A stretch of 64,000 nucleotides of DNA, from assembly GCA_902762435.1 (NCBI GenBank), contig CACWOH010000011.1, positions 62,001 to 126,000 of the forward strand. Reading direction: 5' to 3'. This DNA is from an uncultured Bacteroidia bacterium. Lineage in GTDB: Bacteria; Bacteroidota; Bacteroidia; Bacteroidales; UBA932. The position numbers were made by a program, and so were the translations under genes. Numbering within the stretch: the first letter of the stretch is position 1; each line of letters begins with the position of its first letter. Below are positions 24,726 to 33,776 of the stretch, piece after piece. Under the pieces are notes generated by a model, which saw only the letters and a list, made by a program, of their open reading frames with translations, made no database searches and had not been told where the DNA came from.

Positions 24726-27700
24726 CTACTTCACCTCGGTCCACTTGCCCGGGACCAGGGCGGAAATCTTGTCGTCATACATTGCCTCGCAGCTCACGGC
24801 GGGCAGGTAGAAGCGGCCCGGATAGGTGGCGGTGAGGCCGGTGGTGACGGTCACGCTCTGGCCGGCGCCGAGGTCGAAGAAACTGTAGACGCGGTCGTCG
24901 CGGAAGTCCTGGTAGTTGATGCCGGCGGGGTAGGAGACGTCTTCGCGGTTCACGCGGTCGTTGCGGATCTCCCAGCCGGACGGGAACTTCTGCGCGAGGG
25001 CGAGGTCGTAGACCGCCGCGGAGCCGGTGTTGGTCACCGTCACCACGGACTTGAAGGTGCGGCCGCGGGACAGGGTGTCCACGCCGATGGGGGCGCCCAT
25101 CTCATCCACGTAGGAGATGGTCAACTTCAGCCCGGAGGCCTTGGCCTTCTCGGTGCCCGCCTTCGGGACGCCGGTCACGGAAATGACGGCGTGCAGCGGC
25201 GTGGAGCCGTTGTTGGACAGGCTCAGGGCGGCCCTCGTGGCATCGGCGCCCACCGGGATGTCCTGGTGGACGAGGGCCTTCTCGCTCGTCATCTTGTAGG
25301 TCTTGTCGGCCTTGACGGAACCCGCCACGCCGCCGCCGGCCATCGTGCGGGCATAGTCGCTGATGGCGTAGAGCGACCAGGCGGTGGCCTGCGTGCTCAT
25401 GTAGCGCTGGCTGTCGTTCAGCGAGGCGGCCACCTTCTCGGCCAGCTCGAAGGCGGCTTCCTTCTGGCCGGTCAGGATGGAGGTGCGCAGGGCGATGGCC
25501 CGGTTGCGGTCCTCGCTGCCGTAATACTGATAGTAGTCGGACGAGGCGTTCTCCAGGTACGGCAGGCCGTTGGTGAGCGTGGTCGCCACCTGCTTCTTGC
25601 CGTCGCTGGCATAGGCGCCCGCGAGCATCCAGACGGCGCTGCGCGGCATCTTCTTCACCTGCTCGCGGAGCAGGTTCATCGCGCTGCGCTGCGGCTTGCC
25701 CGCGGCGGCCAGCGCATACAGGCCGTAGGCGCGCACGAACTCGCCCTCCTTCTTGTTGGACACGACGCTGGACGTCAGGTAGCGGACCAGGCCGTCCTTC
25801 AGGTCGGCGGGCACGGCGTAGCCCTGGCGCTCGGCTTCCTGCAGGAAGTGGAGCGCATAGGCGGTGCCGAACGACGAGGATGCGGAGGTGCCCGGCCAGT
25901 AGCTCAGGGAGCCGTCCGGACGGCGGAAGTTGTGCAGGCGGTTGATGGCGGCGGTCACGTTGCGCGAGGTGCGCTTGACGGTGTTCTCGTCGCAGTCCAT
26001 CACCTGGCTGAGGTAGAGCTGCGGGAAGGCCGCGGAGATGGTCTGCTCGACGCATCCGTACGGGTAATCCAGCAGGTACTTCAGGCGACGGCCGAGGTCG
26101 ATCGCCGGGATGGAGGAGAGCTCGACGGCCAGGGCGTTGGTGCCCGGCACGCCGAACAGGTCCGCGGAGGCGTCTTTCGACTTGCCCGCCTCGAGCAGGA
26201 AGGACTGGACGCGGGTAACCTCGGGATTCGGGTTGAGCACGTCGATCTCCACGTTGCTGACGGACTTGTCGGAGCCGGACTGCGCCGTCACGCTCACGTG
26301 GGCGATGCCGGTCTGCTCGCCCACCTGGACTTCGAAGTATTCCACGACCTGGCCGTTGTCCGGGGCCTTGACCTCCTTGGAGGCGGCGCCCTTGACGGTC
26401 AGCAGGTCGTCGGTCTTGATGCTCAGCTTGACGTTGCCCACGCCCTCCTTGAGGGTCATGACGGTGGCGGGGACCTGGATGGTCTCGCCGATGCTGAGGG
26501 TCCTCGGCAGGGTGGCCTGGACCATCACCGGCTGCGTCACGGCCACGTCCTTGGCGGTGCTGCCCTGGGCCTTGCCGTCGGTGGCGACGACCATCGCCCG
26601 CAGGGAACCGATGTACTGCGGCACGTCCACGCTGTGGCTGGCGGTCTTTCCGGCCTTCAGCTCGAAGGGACCGAGGTAGGCGACCACCGGCTTGAAGCGG
26701 TCGGCGCCCTGGCGCTTGAGCTCGCCGGTGGCTTCGTCGTCACCACCGATCGCGAACAGCTGCTCGATGTGGCCGCCGTAGGCACCGATGACGGCGTCAT
26801 ACTCGTCCCAGGTGCGTACGCGGAGGGCTTCCTTGGCGTAGAAGGAGGCCCAGGCGTCCGGGGTCTTGAAGCCGGTGAGCGAGAGGAGTCCCTCGTCCAC
26901 CAGGGCCACGATGTAGCTCATCGCGCGGCCCTTCTCCTCCTTCACCTTGAAGTTGAGGGTGGATTCCGGCTTGGTCTCGGCGGGGATGTCCAGCACCGGG
27001 TTCAGGCGCGAGGAGGCGTCCTCGACGTTGATGTTCTGCACGCCGTACAGGCGGATCGGGGCGTCGTTGTGGACGTTGCCGTGCGGCTGGATCAGCGCGA
27101 TGGACGCATAGGCGTTCGGCATCATCTCCCGGGTGATGGGGATGCGGATCTCGGTGCTGCCGGCGTAGCAGTCCACGCGGCGGGTGCTCAGGATCCGGCC
27201 GCCCTTCTCGATGGAGACGAGGGCGCTGGTGCCGGCGGCGGACGGGATGGTGATGCGCGCCGTCTCGCCGACGTTGTAGGTCTCCTTGTCGATCAGCATG
27301 TTGAGCTGCGTGGAGCCCTCGGCGACATCGGAGGCGCCGCGGTTCTCATACACCTCGCAGAGCATGGAGGTCGCGTGGCCGCCGCGGTCGGTGACGCGGA
27401 TGTAGTACACGCCGTCCGGCGCATCGGCGAAGTCGTAGCTGAAGCTTCCCTTGCCGCTGCTGGTGGCGATGTTCTGCTCGAAGAAGAGCTCCTTGCTGCG
27501 GCCGGCCATATAGCTGGCGATCTGCCCGGAGGCGTCCCACCACCAGCTCCAGTCCACGTGGTAGATCTCTGCGTGCAGGCCCGTGGCGTTCAGGCCCTTG
27601 CCCTCGGCGTTGACGGCGGCTACCTCGAACTTGTGCGGCTTGCCGGAGCGGATGTAGCTGCTGCCCCAGCGGTCCTTGTCCAGCTCGGTCTTGATGCCGA

Positions 27701-29282
27701 CGTAGGTGCTGAACGGGGACATCCTGATGCTGTTGTAGGAGGTGCTGAATTCCCCGGAAGGCTCGTAGGCCTGGAAGGTGAAGCCCGCGTTCAGCATACC
27801 GGGCGTCGCGGCCTTGTTCACGTCGTACCAGGTGTTGATGTAGGCGTGGCCTTCGTCGTTGGTCTTGAAGTCGCTGTAGACGAGCTTCTGCGTCTCGAAG
27901 GAGCGGGCGTCGTCGCGGAAGTCGTAGTCCTCCCAGCCCTTGAAGCTGGTGGTGGCGGCGCTGAGCTCGAGCGAACCGTTGATCTTCAGGCCGGCGCCCG
28001 GGGCGCCGTACAGCCAGCGGACGGCGATGTCGCCCACGCAGTTGCGGTCGGGGATGATGTAGTCGTCGTCGAAGTGCAGGCTGATATCCAGCTTGTTGGG
28101 CTTGATGGTCTCCACGCGGAGCGACTTGCTGAAAGTCTGCCCGCCTACGTTCACGTCCACGCGCCAGCGGCCCGAGGGGGCGTCGGCGGCGGTGGTGAAG
28201 GGGAAGTGGTAGATATTGGCGGCGCTGCCGTGCTCGGTGAGCGTCTGGGTCAGCTGGCCGTCGGGGTTGCGCAGCTGGGCCACGATCGGGTGCCCGGCCG
28301 GCAGGGGGGTATCGTCGAAGAGGGTGACCACGCTGACGTGCAGCGTGTCGCCCGGACGCCAGACGCCGCGCTCCCCGAAGATGTAGGCCTTGATGCCCCC
28401 TTCGTGGGTGGTGCCGCTGACGTCGAAGTTACTGGTGGACAGCGCCTTCTCGTTTTTGAGGTCGAGGTACGCGAAGTTCTTGCCGTTGGTGGCCGTGACG
28501 AAACGACCGTCGCCGGCGGGGAAGCTCACGTGGCCCTCGCGGTCGGTCTGGCCCTTGGCGAGCTCCTGCTGCGCGAAGTCGTACAACTTGATGCGCGCGC
28601 CGGAAACGGGCTTGCCGCGGAGGACGTCGTAGGCGAAGACCTCGGTGGCGCCGTCGCCCTTCTTGGCGATCAGCACGAGGTCGCTCGCGAGCAGGTCCAC
28701 GCTGCGCTCTTCGTAGGTCTCATAGTCGCCGAACGAGCTGTCGCTGTCCCAGAAGTCCTCTTCCACGAGGGGCTCCCGGCCGCGGATCTCGATGTGGTAG
28801 ATGGCGCCGGGCTCCGGCTTTACCAGTTCGTCCAGGCTCAGGCCGTAGGTCTTCCACTCGCGGATGTGGTCCGCGTCGCGGTCGCCCAGCACGAGCGTCG
28901 TGTCGGCCACGGTACCGGCCACCTTATAGAGTTCGTAGCGGGTCTCGTAGTCGTCGAACTGCATGAACTGCAGGATGTTGTTGCTGTAGATCTTCTTCAC
29001 GCGCACCTGCGCCTTCGCATAGGATACGGATCCGAACAGCAGGTCCAGGTTGCCCGAGGAAGGGAGGATGGAGCCCTTGCTCAGGAAGCGGATGGTGGGA
29101 ACCTCGGGATCGACGTCCTGTCCCGCGGGGGCGGCGCCTTCGTTCCCGAGGCTCAGTTCGGCTCCGCCGGCGACGGCGGACACGGTAGGTCCCGCGGGTT
29201 TCTTGGTGCCGCCGCCCTGCTGGCAGGCGGCGAGCAGGCCGGCAACGGCGGCCATGGCAAGGATGAGACGGATTGTTTTCAT
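24726..29282 (-). CDS. Bacterial alpha-2-macroglobulin lipoprotein with thioester motif
   Basis: A 1518-aa giant lipoprotein (lipobox LLAAC, Cys20). It has the order of a bacterial alpha-2-macroglobulin: several macroglobulin beta-sandwich domains, a bait-region-bearing middle (YIFGERGVWRPGDTLHVSVV; ALVDEGLLSLTGFKTPD), then the thioester domain with YPYGCVEQT (Cys1077, Gln1080) and the alpha-toroid helices behind it. These proteins trap proteases in the periplasm or at the cell surface. The frame runs upstream to 29774, but the ATG at 29282 gives the signal peptide. It is divergent from the PBP1C gene, a pairing known from Proteobacteria, where protease trapping and wall repair are thought to act together. 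Confidence 0.92.
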   Translation of the reverse strand: MKTIRLILAMAAVAGLLAACQQGGGTKKPAGPTVSAVAGGAELSLGNEGAAPAGQDVDPEVPTIRFLSKGSILPSSGNLDLLFGSVSYAKAQVRVKKIYSNNILQFMQFDDYETRYELYKVAGTVADTTLVLGDRDADHIREWKTYGLSLDELVKPEPGAIYHIEIRGREPLVEEDFWDSDSSFGDYETYEERSVDLLASDLVLIAKKGDGATEVFAYDVLRGKPVSGARIKLYDFAQQELAKGQTDREGHVSFPAGDGRFVTATNGKNFAYLDLKNEKALSTSNFDVSGTTHEGGIKAYIFGERGVWRPGDTLHVSVVTLFDDTPLPAGHPIVAQLRNPDGQLTQTLTEHGSAANIYHFPFTTAADAPSGRWRVDVNVGGQTFSKSLRVETIKPNKLDISLHFDDDYIIPDRNCVGDIAVRWLYGAPGAGLKINGSLELSAATTSFKGWEDYDFRDDARSFETQKLVYSDFKTNDEGHAYINTWYDVNKAATPGMLNAGFTFQAYEPSGEFSTSYNSIRMSPFSTYVGIKTELDKDRWGSSYIRSGKPHKFEVAAVNAEGKGLNATGLHAEIYHVDWSWWWDASGQIASYMAGRSKELFFEQNIATSSGKGSFSYDFADAPDGVYYIRVTDRGGHATSMLCEVYENRGASDVAEGSTQLNMLIDKETYNVGETARITIPSAAGTSALVSIEKGGRILSTRRVDCYAGSTEIRIPITREMMPNAYASIALIQPHGNVHNDAPIRLYGVQNINVEDASSRLNPVLDIPAETKPESTLNFKVKEEKGRAMSYIVALVDEGLLSLTGFKTPDAWASFYAKEALRVRTWDEYDAVIGAYGGHIEQLFAIGGDDEATGELKRQGADRFKPVVAYLGPFELKAGKTASHSVDVPQYIGSLRAMVVATDGKAQGSTAKDVAVTQPVMVQATLPRTLSIGETIQVPATVMTLKEGVGNVKLSIKTDDLLTVKGAASKEVKAPDNGQVVEYFEVQVGEQTGIAHVSVTAQSGSDKSVSNVEIDVLNPNPEVTRVQSFLLEAGKSKDASADLFGVPGTNALAVELSSIPAIDLGRRLKYLLDYPYGCVEQTISAAFPQLYLSQVMDCDENTVKRTSRNVTAAINRLHNFRRPDGSLSYWPGTSASSSFGTAYALHFLQEAERQGYAVPADLKDGLVRYLTSSVVSNKKEGEFVRAYGLYALAAAGKPQRSAMNLLREQVKKMPRSAVWMLAGAYASDGKKQVATTLTNGLPYLENASSDYYQYYGSEDRNRAIALRTSILTGQKEAAFELAEKVAASLNDSQRYMSTQATAWSLYAISDYARTMAGGGVAGSVKADKTYKMTSEKALVHQDIPVGADATRAALSLSNNGSTPLHAVISVTGVPKAGTEKAKASGLKLTISYVDEMGAPIGVDTLSRGRTFKSVVTVTNTGSAAVYDLALAQKFPSGWEIRNDRVNREDVSYPAGINYQDFRDDRVYSFFDLGAGQSVTVTTGLTATYPGRFYLPAVSCEAMYDDKISALVPGKWTEVK

Positions 29283-29293
29283 AGGAAAATTGC

Positions 29294-29301
29294 TACATTT
29301 G
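29294..29301 (+). promoter_or_regulatory. Promoter -7 box (TACATTTG) of pbpC
   Basis: Exact TAnnTTTG box 9 nt before the ATG of pbpC at 29311. The minus-strand box for the alpha-2-macroglobulin gene lies downstream at 29316-29323, so the two promoters face each other. Confidence 0.65.
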
Positions 29302-29310
29302 TTCAACCAA

Positions 29311-31623
29311 ATGTCCAAAGTTAAGAAAATTCTTTTAATATCTGTACCGGCCATCCTCTTTGTCTGGTTCCTTTTCTGCCTGCCGCGCCATCTTTTCCGC
29401 GCGCCGCTCAGCGCCACGGCCGTTTCCGCCGACGGAACGCTGCTGGGAGCGCGCATCTCCGCGGACGGGCAGTGGTGTTTTCCGCCTGCGGACCACGTGC
29501 CGGAAAAGTTCGCCAAATGCATCGTCGCCTTCGAGGACAAACGCTTCTGGCTGCACGGCGGCGTGGACCCCTTGTCCGCCGCCCGGGCGCTGGTGCAGAA
29601 CCTGCGGCGGGGCGGGGTGGTGAGCGGTGCCAGCACCCTGACGATGCAGGTCATCCGCCTGAGCCGTCCCGACAAGCCGCGCAGCCTGCCGGAGAAACTG
29701 TATGAGATGATGCTGGCCACGCGCCTGGAGTTCCGTTGCAGCAAGCGTAAAATCCTGCTCCTGTATGCATCCAACGCCCCTTTCGGGGGGAACGTGGTGG
29801 GCCTGGAAGCGGCCGCCTGGCGCTATTTCGGGCGGAGCGCGGACGACCTTTCCTGGGGCGAGAGCGCGATGCTCGCCGTGCTGCCGAACGCCCCGGGCCT
29901 GATCCATCCCGGCCGGGCGCGCGAACGCCTGCTGGAAAAGCGCAACGCGCTCCTGGACAAGCTCGCGCGCAAGGGCGTCATCGACGAGACGGAGTGCCTG
30001 CTGGCGAAGGACGAACCCCTGCCGGACCGGCCGCTGCCGATGCCCGACGCCGCCTACCATCTGCTGGAGCGCTGCCGGCTGGAACGGGGCGACGGCCCGT
30101 TCGAGACCACGGTGGACGCCGTTCTGCAGAACCGGGTGAACGCCATCGCGCGGCGCTATTTCGACACGTACCGGACCAACCTCGTGGACAATATGGGCAT
30201 CCTGGCCGTGGACGTGCATACGGGCGAGGTCCGGGCCTATTACGGCAACACCCGCGGCTGCGCCCCCCGGGTGCGCGGTGCCGACGTGGACATGATCCCG
30301 GCCGCGCGCTCCAGCGGCTCCACCCTGAAGCCCCTGTTGTACGCCTCGATGCTCCAGGCGGGGCAGATCCTGCCCACCTCGCTGGTCAAGGACACGCCTT
30401 ACAACCATAACAATTTCTCCCCGCACAACTACAGCCGCACCTTCGAGGGGGCGGTGCCCGCGCACGAGGTCATCGAGCGCTCGCTGAACGTCCCGTCCGT
30501 GCGGATGCTGGAAGACTTCGGCGCGGAGCGCTTCCTGGAGGTGCTGCGCGGGATGGGGTTCACGACCATCGACAAGGACGCGGACCACTACGGCCTGTCG
30601 CTGATCCTCGGCGGTGCCGAGATTACGCTGGAAACTCTGGCGCGCGCCTATTACTATCTGGCGGCGGAGCTCGCCGGAGATACTGTGTATGAAGAACTTG
30701 CGTATCTTTCCGATACGCGCCGCGACCGCCTGCCCGCCCGGAAGATTCCCATCGGCAAGGCGGCTGCCTACCTGACCTTCGAGGCCCTCTCGAACGCCAA
30801 CCGGCCGGAGGAGGAGGCATCCTGGATGGACTTCTCCACCGGACGGCGCATCGCCTGGAAGACGGGCACCTCCTGGGGCAACCGCGACGCCTGGTGCGTG
30901 GGCGTGAACCGCGACTGGGTGGTGGCGGTCTGGGTGGGCAACAGCGACGGCGAGGGCCGGGCCGGGATGACGGGCGTGTCGTACGCCGCCCCCGTGATGT
31001 TCGACGTGTTCTCCGCCCTGTCCGGCTCCGCCTGGTTCTCCCGGCCCACCGGGGAGATGACGCAGATCGAGGTCTGCCACGAGAGCGGCTTCCCCGCCGG
31101 CGACCTCTGCCCGCACCTGGACACCCTGTGGGTACCCGACGTGTCCGAGCAGCCGGACATGTGCCGCTACCACGTCCTGGTGCACCTGGACGCCACCGGG
31201 CGCTGGCAGGTGAACTCCAGCGTCTGCCCGCCGGAGGAGATGCGCGCGGAGGTGCGCTTCGTACTGCCGCCCGCGCAGGAGTGGTACTTTATGCAGAAGC
31301 ACCTGGACTACAAGCCGTTACCTCCCAAGCATCCGCTCTTCGACGTGGCTTCTTCCGGGGTGAATCCCATCGAGATCATCTATCCGCAGAACGGCATCAC
31401 GCTGGTGCTGACGCGCGCCCTGTCCGGGCAGCAGAACGGGGCGGTGTTCCGGGCGGCGCACGCCGACCCCTCCGCCACGCTCTACTGGCATATCGACGAC
31501 GAGTTCGTGGGGGAGACCACCGGCGACCACGAGCTGCGGGTGGACCCGGCCCCCGGACAGCACCGCCTGACGCTCATCGACGGCCAGGGGGCGCGGCGGG
31601 TGCATCTCTTTACCGTGAAGTAG
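29311..31623 (+). CDS. pbpC: Penicillin-binding protein 1C (transglycosylase/transpeptidase)
   Basis: A 770-aa bifunctional cell-wall synthase. After one N-terminal membrane helix (about 8-25) comes the GT51 transglycosylase domain with the catalytic glutamate in FEDKRFWLHGGVDP and GASTLTMQVIRL; the transpeptidase domain shows SSGSTLKPLLYA (SxxK), ERSLNVPSV (SxN) and WKTGTSWG (KTG). The C-terminal 90 residues form the PBP1C-specific BiPBP_C domain (SSGVNPIEIIYPQNG onward). ATG at 29311 is chosen because the promoter box lies just before it; the frame extends further upstream inside the divergent gene. Confidence 0.93.
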   Translation: MSKVKKILLISVPAILFVWFLFCLPRHLFRAPLSATAVSADGTLLGARISADGQWCFPPADHVPEKFAKCIVAFEDKRFWLHGGVDPLSAARALVQNLRRGGVVSGASTLTMQVIRLSRPDKPRSLPEKLYEMMLATRLEFRCSKRKILLLYASNAPFGGNVVGLEAAAWRYFGRSADDLSWGESAMLAVLPNAPGLIHPGRARERLLEKRNALLDKLARKGVIDETECLLAKDEPLPDRPLPMPDAAYHLLERCRLERGDGPFETTVDAVLQNRVNAIARRYFDTYRTNLVDNMGILAVDVHTGEVRAYYGNTRGCAPRVRGADVDMIPAARSSGSTLKPLLYASMLQAGQILPTSLVKDTPYNHNNFSPHNYSRTFEGAVPAHEVIERSLNVPSVRMLEDFGAERFLEVLRGMGFTTIDKDADHYGLSLILGGAEITLETLARAYYYLAAELAGDTVYEELAYLSDTRRDRLPARKIPIGKAAAYLTFEALSNANRPEEEASWMDFSTGRRIAWKTGTSWGNRDAWCVGVNRDWVVAVWVGNSDGEGRAGMTGVSYAAPVMFDVFSALSGSAWFSRPTGEMTQIEVCHESGFPAGDLCPHLDTLWVPDVSEQPDMCRYHVLVHLDATGRWQVNSSVCPPEEMRAEVRFVLPPAQEWYFMQKHLDYKPLPPKHPLFDVASSGVNPIEIIYPQNGITLVLTRALSGQQNGAVFRAAHADPSATLYWHIDDEFVGETTGDHELRVDPAPGQHRLTLIDGQGARRVHLFTVK
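29316..29323 (-). promoter_or_regulatory. Promoter -7 box (TAACTTTG) of the alpha-2-macroglobulin gene
   Basis: Exact box on the minus strand, inside the first codons of pbpC and 33 nt before its own ATG. Confidence 0.55.
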
Positions 31624-31662
31624 TTTTTGCTTCCAGCGGAACAATTATCCGCGCAGACGTGC

Positions 31663-31670
31663 TATATTTG
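31663..31670 (+). promoter_or_regulatory. Promoter -7 box (TATATTTG) of the DUF486 gene
   Basis: Exact box 20 nt before the ATG at 31691, in the spacer after pbpC. Confidence 0.65.
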
Positions 31671-31690
31671 CGGGCTTTTTGGAAATCGCC

Positions 31691-32062
31691 ATGCAACAAG
31701 GAATCTGGACCATCCTGATGCTCGTCTGCTCGAACGTCTTCATGACGCTCGCCTGGTACGGGCATCTCAAGCTTCAGGAAATGAAGATCTCGACCGGATG
31801 GCCGCTGATCCTCATCATCCTGTTCTCCTGGGGAATCGCCTTCTTCGAATATTGCCTGACCGTGCCGGCCAACCGCATCGGCTTCAGCGGCAACGGCGGC
31901 CCCTTCAGCCTGATGCAGCTCAAGATCCTGCAGGAGGTCATCTCCCTGACCGTCTTCACGATCGTCGTGCACTTCCTCTTCCAGGGCCAGCACTTCGAGT
32001 GGAACCACCTCGCCGCCTTCGCCTGCCTGGTCCTGGCGGTGTTCTTCGCGTTCCTCAAATAA
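31691..32062 (+). CDS. DUF486 family small membrane protein
   Basis: A 123-aa membrane protein with four hydrophobic segments and the DUF486 pattern MTLAWYGHLK, WGIAFFEYCLTVPANRIG and FSLMQLKILQEVISLTVF. The family is fold-related to small DMT transporters; its substrate is unknown. The ATG at 31691 is preferred to the upstream TTG at 31679, and a promoter box lies 20 nt before it. Confidence 0.85.
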   Translation: MQQGIWTILMLVCSNVFMTLAWYGHLKLQEMKISTGWPLILIILFSWGIAFFEYCLTVPANRIGFSGNGGPFSLMQLKILQEVISLTVFTIVVHFLFQGQHFEWNHLAAFACLVLAVFFAFLK

Positions 32063-32150
32063 GTTTCTCCAGGAACTCCGCGGGAGTATAGACGGGGATA
32101 CGTGTGTATCTCTGGAAATGCCGGATGTCTTCCGGACAGGCCTCCTTTTC
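32055..32150 (-). pseudogene. C-terminal remnant of a PIN-domain-like protein
   Basis: The minus-strand frame ends ...DIRHFQRYTRIPVYTP then AEFLEKLI and a stop. The sequence resembles the C-terminus of PIN-domain toxin components (pattern RHF...IPV-TP-x-EFL). Upstream of about 32150 the frame enters palindromic repeats and no PIN core with its acidic residues is visible. I read it as a decayed remnant; a chance resemblance is possible because the match is short. Confidence 0.35.
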
Positions 32151-32159
32151 CCGGAGCCT

Positions 32160-32310
32160 GGGAATCCGATGGGAGAAATCCGGAAAAACGCCCTCCTGCG
32201 GGCTTGTGGGTGGATTTCTCCCGACCCAAAGTGCCCAGGACCGGGGTTTTTCCGGGAGAAGTACACCCACACCCCGCTGCAGGCCCGAATAACTGGATTT
32301 CTCCCTATGA
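32160..32310. repeat. Composite palindromic repeat, non-coding
   Basis: GGGAGAAATCC (32171-32181) is complemented by GGATTTCTCCC at 32212-32222 and again at 32294-32304. A second inverted pair, CCGGAAAAACGCCC near 32180 and GGGGTTTTTCCGG near 32243, is nested in it, and a third pairs GTGGGTG (near 32206) with CACCCAC (near 32264). The stretch can fold into a branched hairpin and holds no credible ORF. The rest of the gap 32063-32353 contains only the gene remnant. Confidence 0.55.
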
Positions 32311-32353
32311 GATGACCAGTTGGCATCGATTTCATCCTTTTTCAGGCCCGGGG

Positions 32354-33055
32354 TCAGCCCCGGTTGATCACCACCGGCTCCAGATCGGGATCCGGTTCCT
32401 CTTCGGGCTCGTTGAAGGGCTCGAGGAACGGATTGCCCGTGCGCTCCTGGCCGATGGTGGAGGAAGGGCCGTGGCCGGGGAAGATCCGGGTGGCGGGGTC
32501 GAGCGGGAGGAGTTTTTCCAGGATGGAGCGGATGAGGTCGTCGTACTCGCCGCCCGGAAGGTCGGAGCGGCCGATGGAGCCCGCGAAGAGGGTGTCGCCG
32601 CTGAAGAGGATGCCCGCCTCGCGCTCGAGGTAGCATACGCTCCCCGGGGAGTGGCCGGGCGTGGCGATGACCTCGAAGTCCATGCCCGCGACGGAGAGGG
32701 GGCCTTCCGCGAGGTCCGTCCGGGTGAAGTCCGTATCCGGTTCCGGGAAGCCCATCATCCGGGGCACGACGCTGCAGAAGCGCAGCTGGCGCGCGTCGTC
32801 CGGGTGCAGGTACACCGGGATGCCCCCGAAGCGGTCCTGGAGGGCCTTCACGGCATAGACGTGGTCGAAGTGGGCGTGGGTGAGCAGGATGGCCTCGGGG
32901 CGGAGCCCTTCTTCCGTGAGGATCTTTCCGAGCAGGCGCAGCTCGTCATCCCCGTAGCAGCCGGGATCCACCAGCACGCAGCGGGGCGCTTCGCGCCAGG
33001 CGAGGTAGCAGCGCTCCTGGAGCGGGTTGCAGGTGAGGGAACGGATATTGAGCAT
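32354..33055 (-). CDS. MBL-fold metallohydrolase, glyoxalase II-like
   Basis: A 233-aa metallo-beta-lactamase-fold hydrolase. Metal ligands are visible in THAHFDHV (HxHxDH), in TPGHSPGS and in FSGDTLF, with the last histidine in IFPGHGPSSTIG. The size and spacing match the stand-alone glyoxalase II-like hydrolases common in anaerobes, which act on thioesters; the substrate is not established. The C-terminal 35 residues are an acidic tail (EPEEEPDPDLEP). ATG at 33055 is preferred over the GTG one codon before. Divergent from the first deoxynucleoside kinase. Confidence 0.85.
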   Translation of the reverse strand: MLNIRSLTCNPLQERCYLAWREAPRCVLVDPGCYGDDELRLLGKILTEEGLRPEAILLTHAHFDHVYAVKALQDRFGGIPVYLHPDDARQLRFCSVVPRMMGFPEPDTDFTRTDLAEGPLSVAGMDFEVIATPGHSPGSVCYLEREAGILFSGDTLFAGSIGRSDLPGGEYDDLIRSILEKLLPLDPATRIFPGHGPSSTIGQERTGNPFLEPFNEPEEEPDPDLEPVVINRG

Positions 33056-33077
33056 CACTTTGCGTCTTTTGTTATGG

Positions 33078-33085
33078 CAAATTTA
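33078..33085 (-). promoter_or_regulatory. Promoter -7 box (TAAATTTG), minus side of a divergent pair
   Basis: Exact box 22 nt before the MBL hydrolase ATG; the plus-strand partner begins 20 bp away. Confidence 0.65.
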
Positions 33086-33097
33086 CAAAACTTGTGT

Positions 33098-33105
33098 TAA
33101 ATTTG
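33098..33105 (+). promoter_or_regulatory. Promoter -7 box (TAAATTTG) of the first deoxynucleoside kinase
   Basis: Exact box 22 nt before the ATG at 33128; the second kinase gene has the same box at the same distance. Confidence 0.65.
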
Positions 33106-33127
33106 TATGTTACACTTATCTCGGAAG

Positions 33128-33742
33128 ATGCACATCGGAATCGCAGGAAACATCGGGAGCGGCAAGACCACCCTCACCCGGAAACTCTCGGAACACTACG
33201 GCTGGACCCCGAAATACGAGGCCGTGACGTACAATCCCTACCTGGAAGACTACTACAAGGACATCCCGCGCTGGTCCTACAACCTGGAGACCTACTTCCT
33301 CGCGCAGCGCTTCCAGGACCTGCTGGACATCGCCAAGTCCCCGGATGTGATCATCCAGGACCGCACCATCCTGGAAGGCGTGGAGATCTTCGTCGCGAAC
33401 AACCACGACATGGGCAACCTGTCCGACCGGGACTACGATACCTACATGCAGCTCTTCCGCCTGATGATGTCGATGGTAAGCCCGCCGGACCTGCTCATCT
33501 ACCTCCGCTGCACCGTCCCGCACCTCGTCGCGCAGATCCAGAAGCGCGGCCGCGACTACGAGCAGTCGATGAGCCTGGACTACCTCGGCGGCCTGAACGA
33601 ACGCTACGAGAAGTGGATCGAGAACTACAAGGGGCGGCTGCTGGTCATCGACGCGGACCTGCTGGACTTCGAGAACCGGCCGGAGGATTTCGCGTCCATC
33701 ACGGACAAGATAGACGCCGAACTGTACGGACTATTCAAATAA
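33128..33742 (+). CDS. Deoxynucleoside kinase (first of a tandem pair)
   Basis: A 204-aa kinase of the deoxyadenosine/deoxyguanosine kinase family. It has the P-loop GNIGSGKTT (7-15), the catalytic-side segment IQDRTILEGVEIFV and the lid region KRGRDYEQSMSLDYLGGLNERYEKWI. It phosphorylates deoxynucleosides for DNA precursor salvage. The frame extends to an ATG at 33107, but the paralogue starts exactly at MHI and the promoter box ends at 33105, so 33128 is preferred. The second copy starts 34 bp downstream with its own promoter; paired deoxynucleoside kinases form heterodimers in Lactobacillus, which may hold here. Confidence 0.88.
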   Translation: MHIGIAGNIGSGKTTLTRKLSEHYGWTPKYEAVTYNPYLEDYYKDIPRWSYNLETYFLAQRFQDLLDIAKSPDVIIQDRTILEGVEIFVANNHDMGNLSDRDYDTYMQLFRLMMSMVSPPDLLIYLRCTVPHLVAQIQKRGRDYEQSMSLDYLGGLNERYEKWIENYKGRLLVIDADLLDFENRPEDFASITDKIDAELYGLFK

Positions 33743-33746
33743 TTCT

Positions 33747-33754
33747 TAAATTTG
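33747..33754 (+). promoter_or_regulatory. Promoter -7 box (TAAATTTG) of the second deoxynucleoside kinase
   Basis: Exact box immediately after the stop of the first kinase gene and 22 nt before the second ATG. Confidence 0.65.
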
Positions 33755-33776
33755 CAAGCTATTAAAGAATCGAGAC

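Noticed and set aside
25191-29324. Very long open frames opposite real genes, up to 1377 codons antisense to the alpha-2-macroglobulin gene (also 20913-23504, 33894-35702, 44264-46213).
   Set aside because: They are mirror images of GC-rich codon use (few TTA, CTA and TCA codons), have low-complexity His/Arg/Gly/Asp composition and no domain, signal or promoter; the sense genes are certain.
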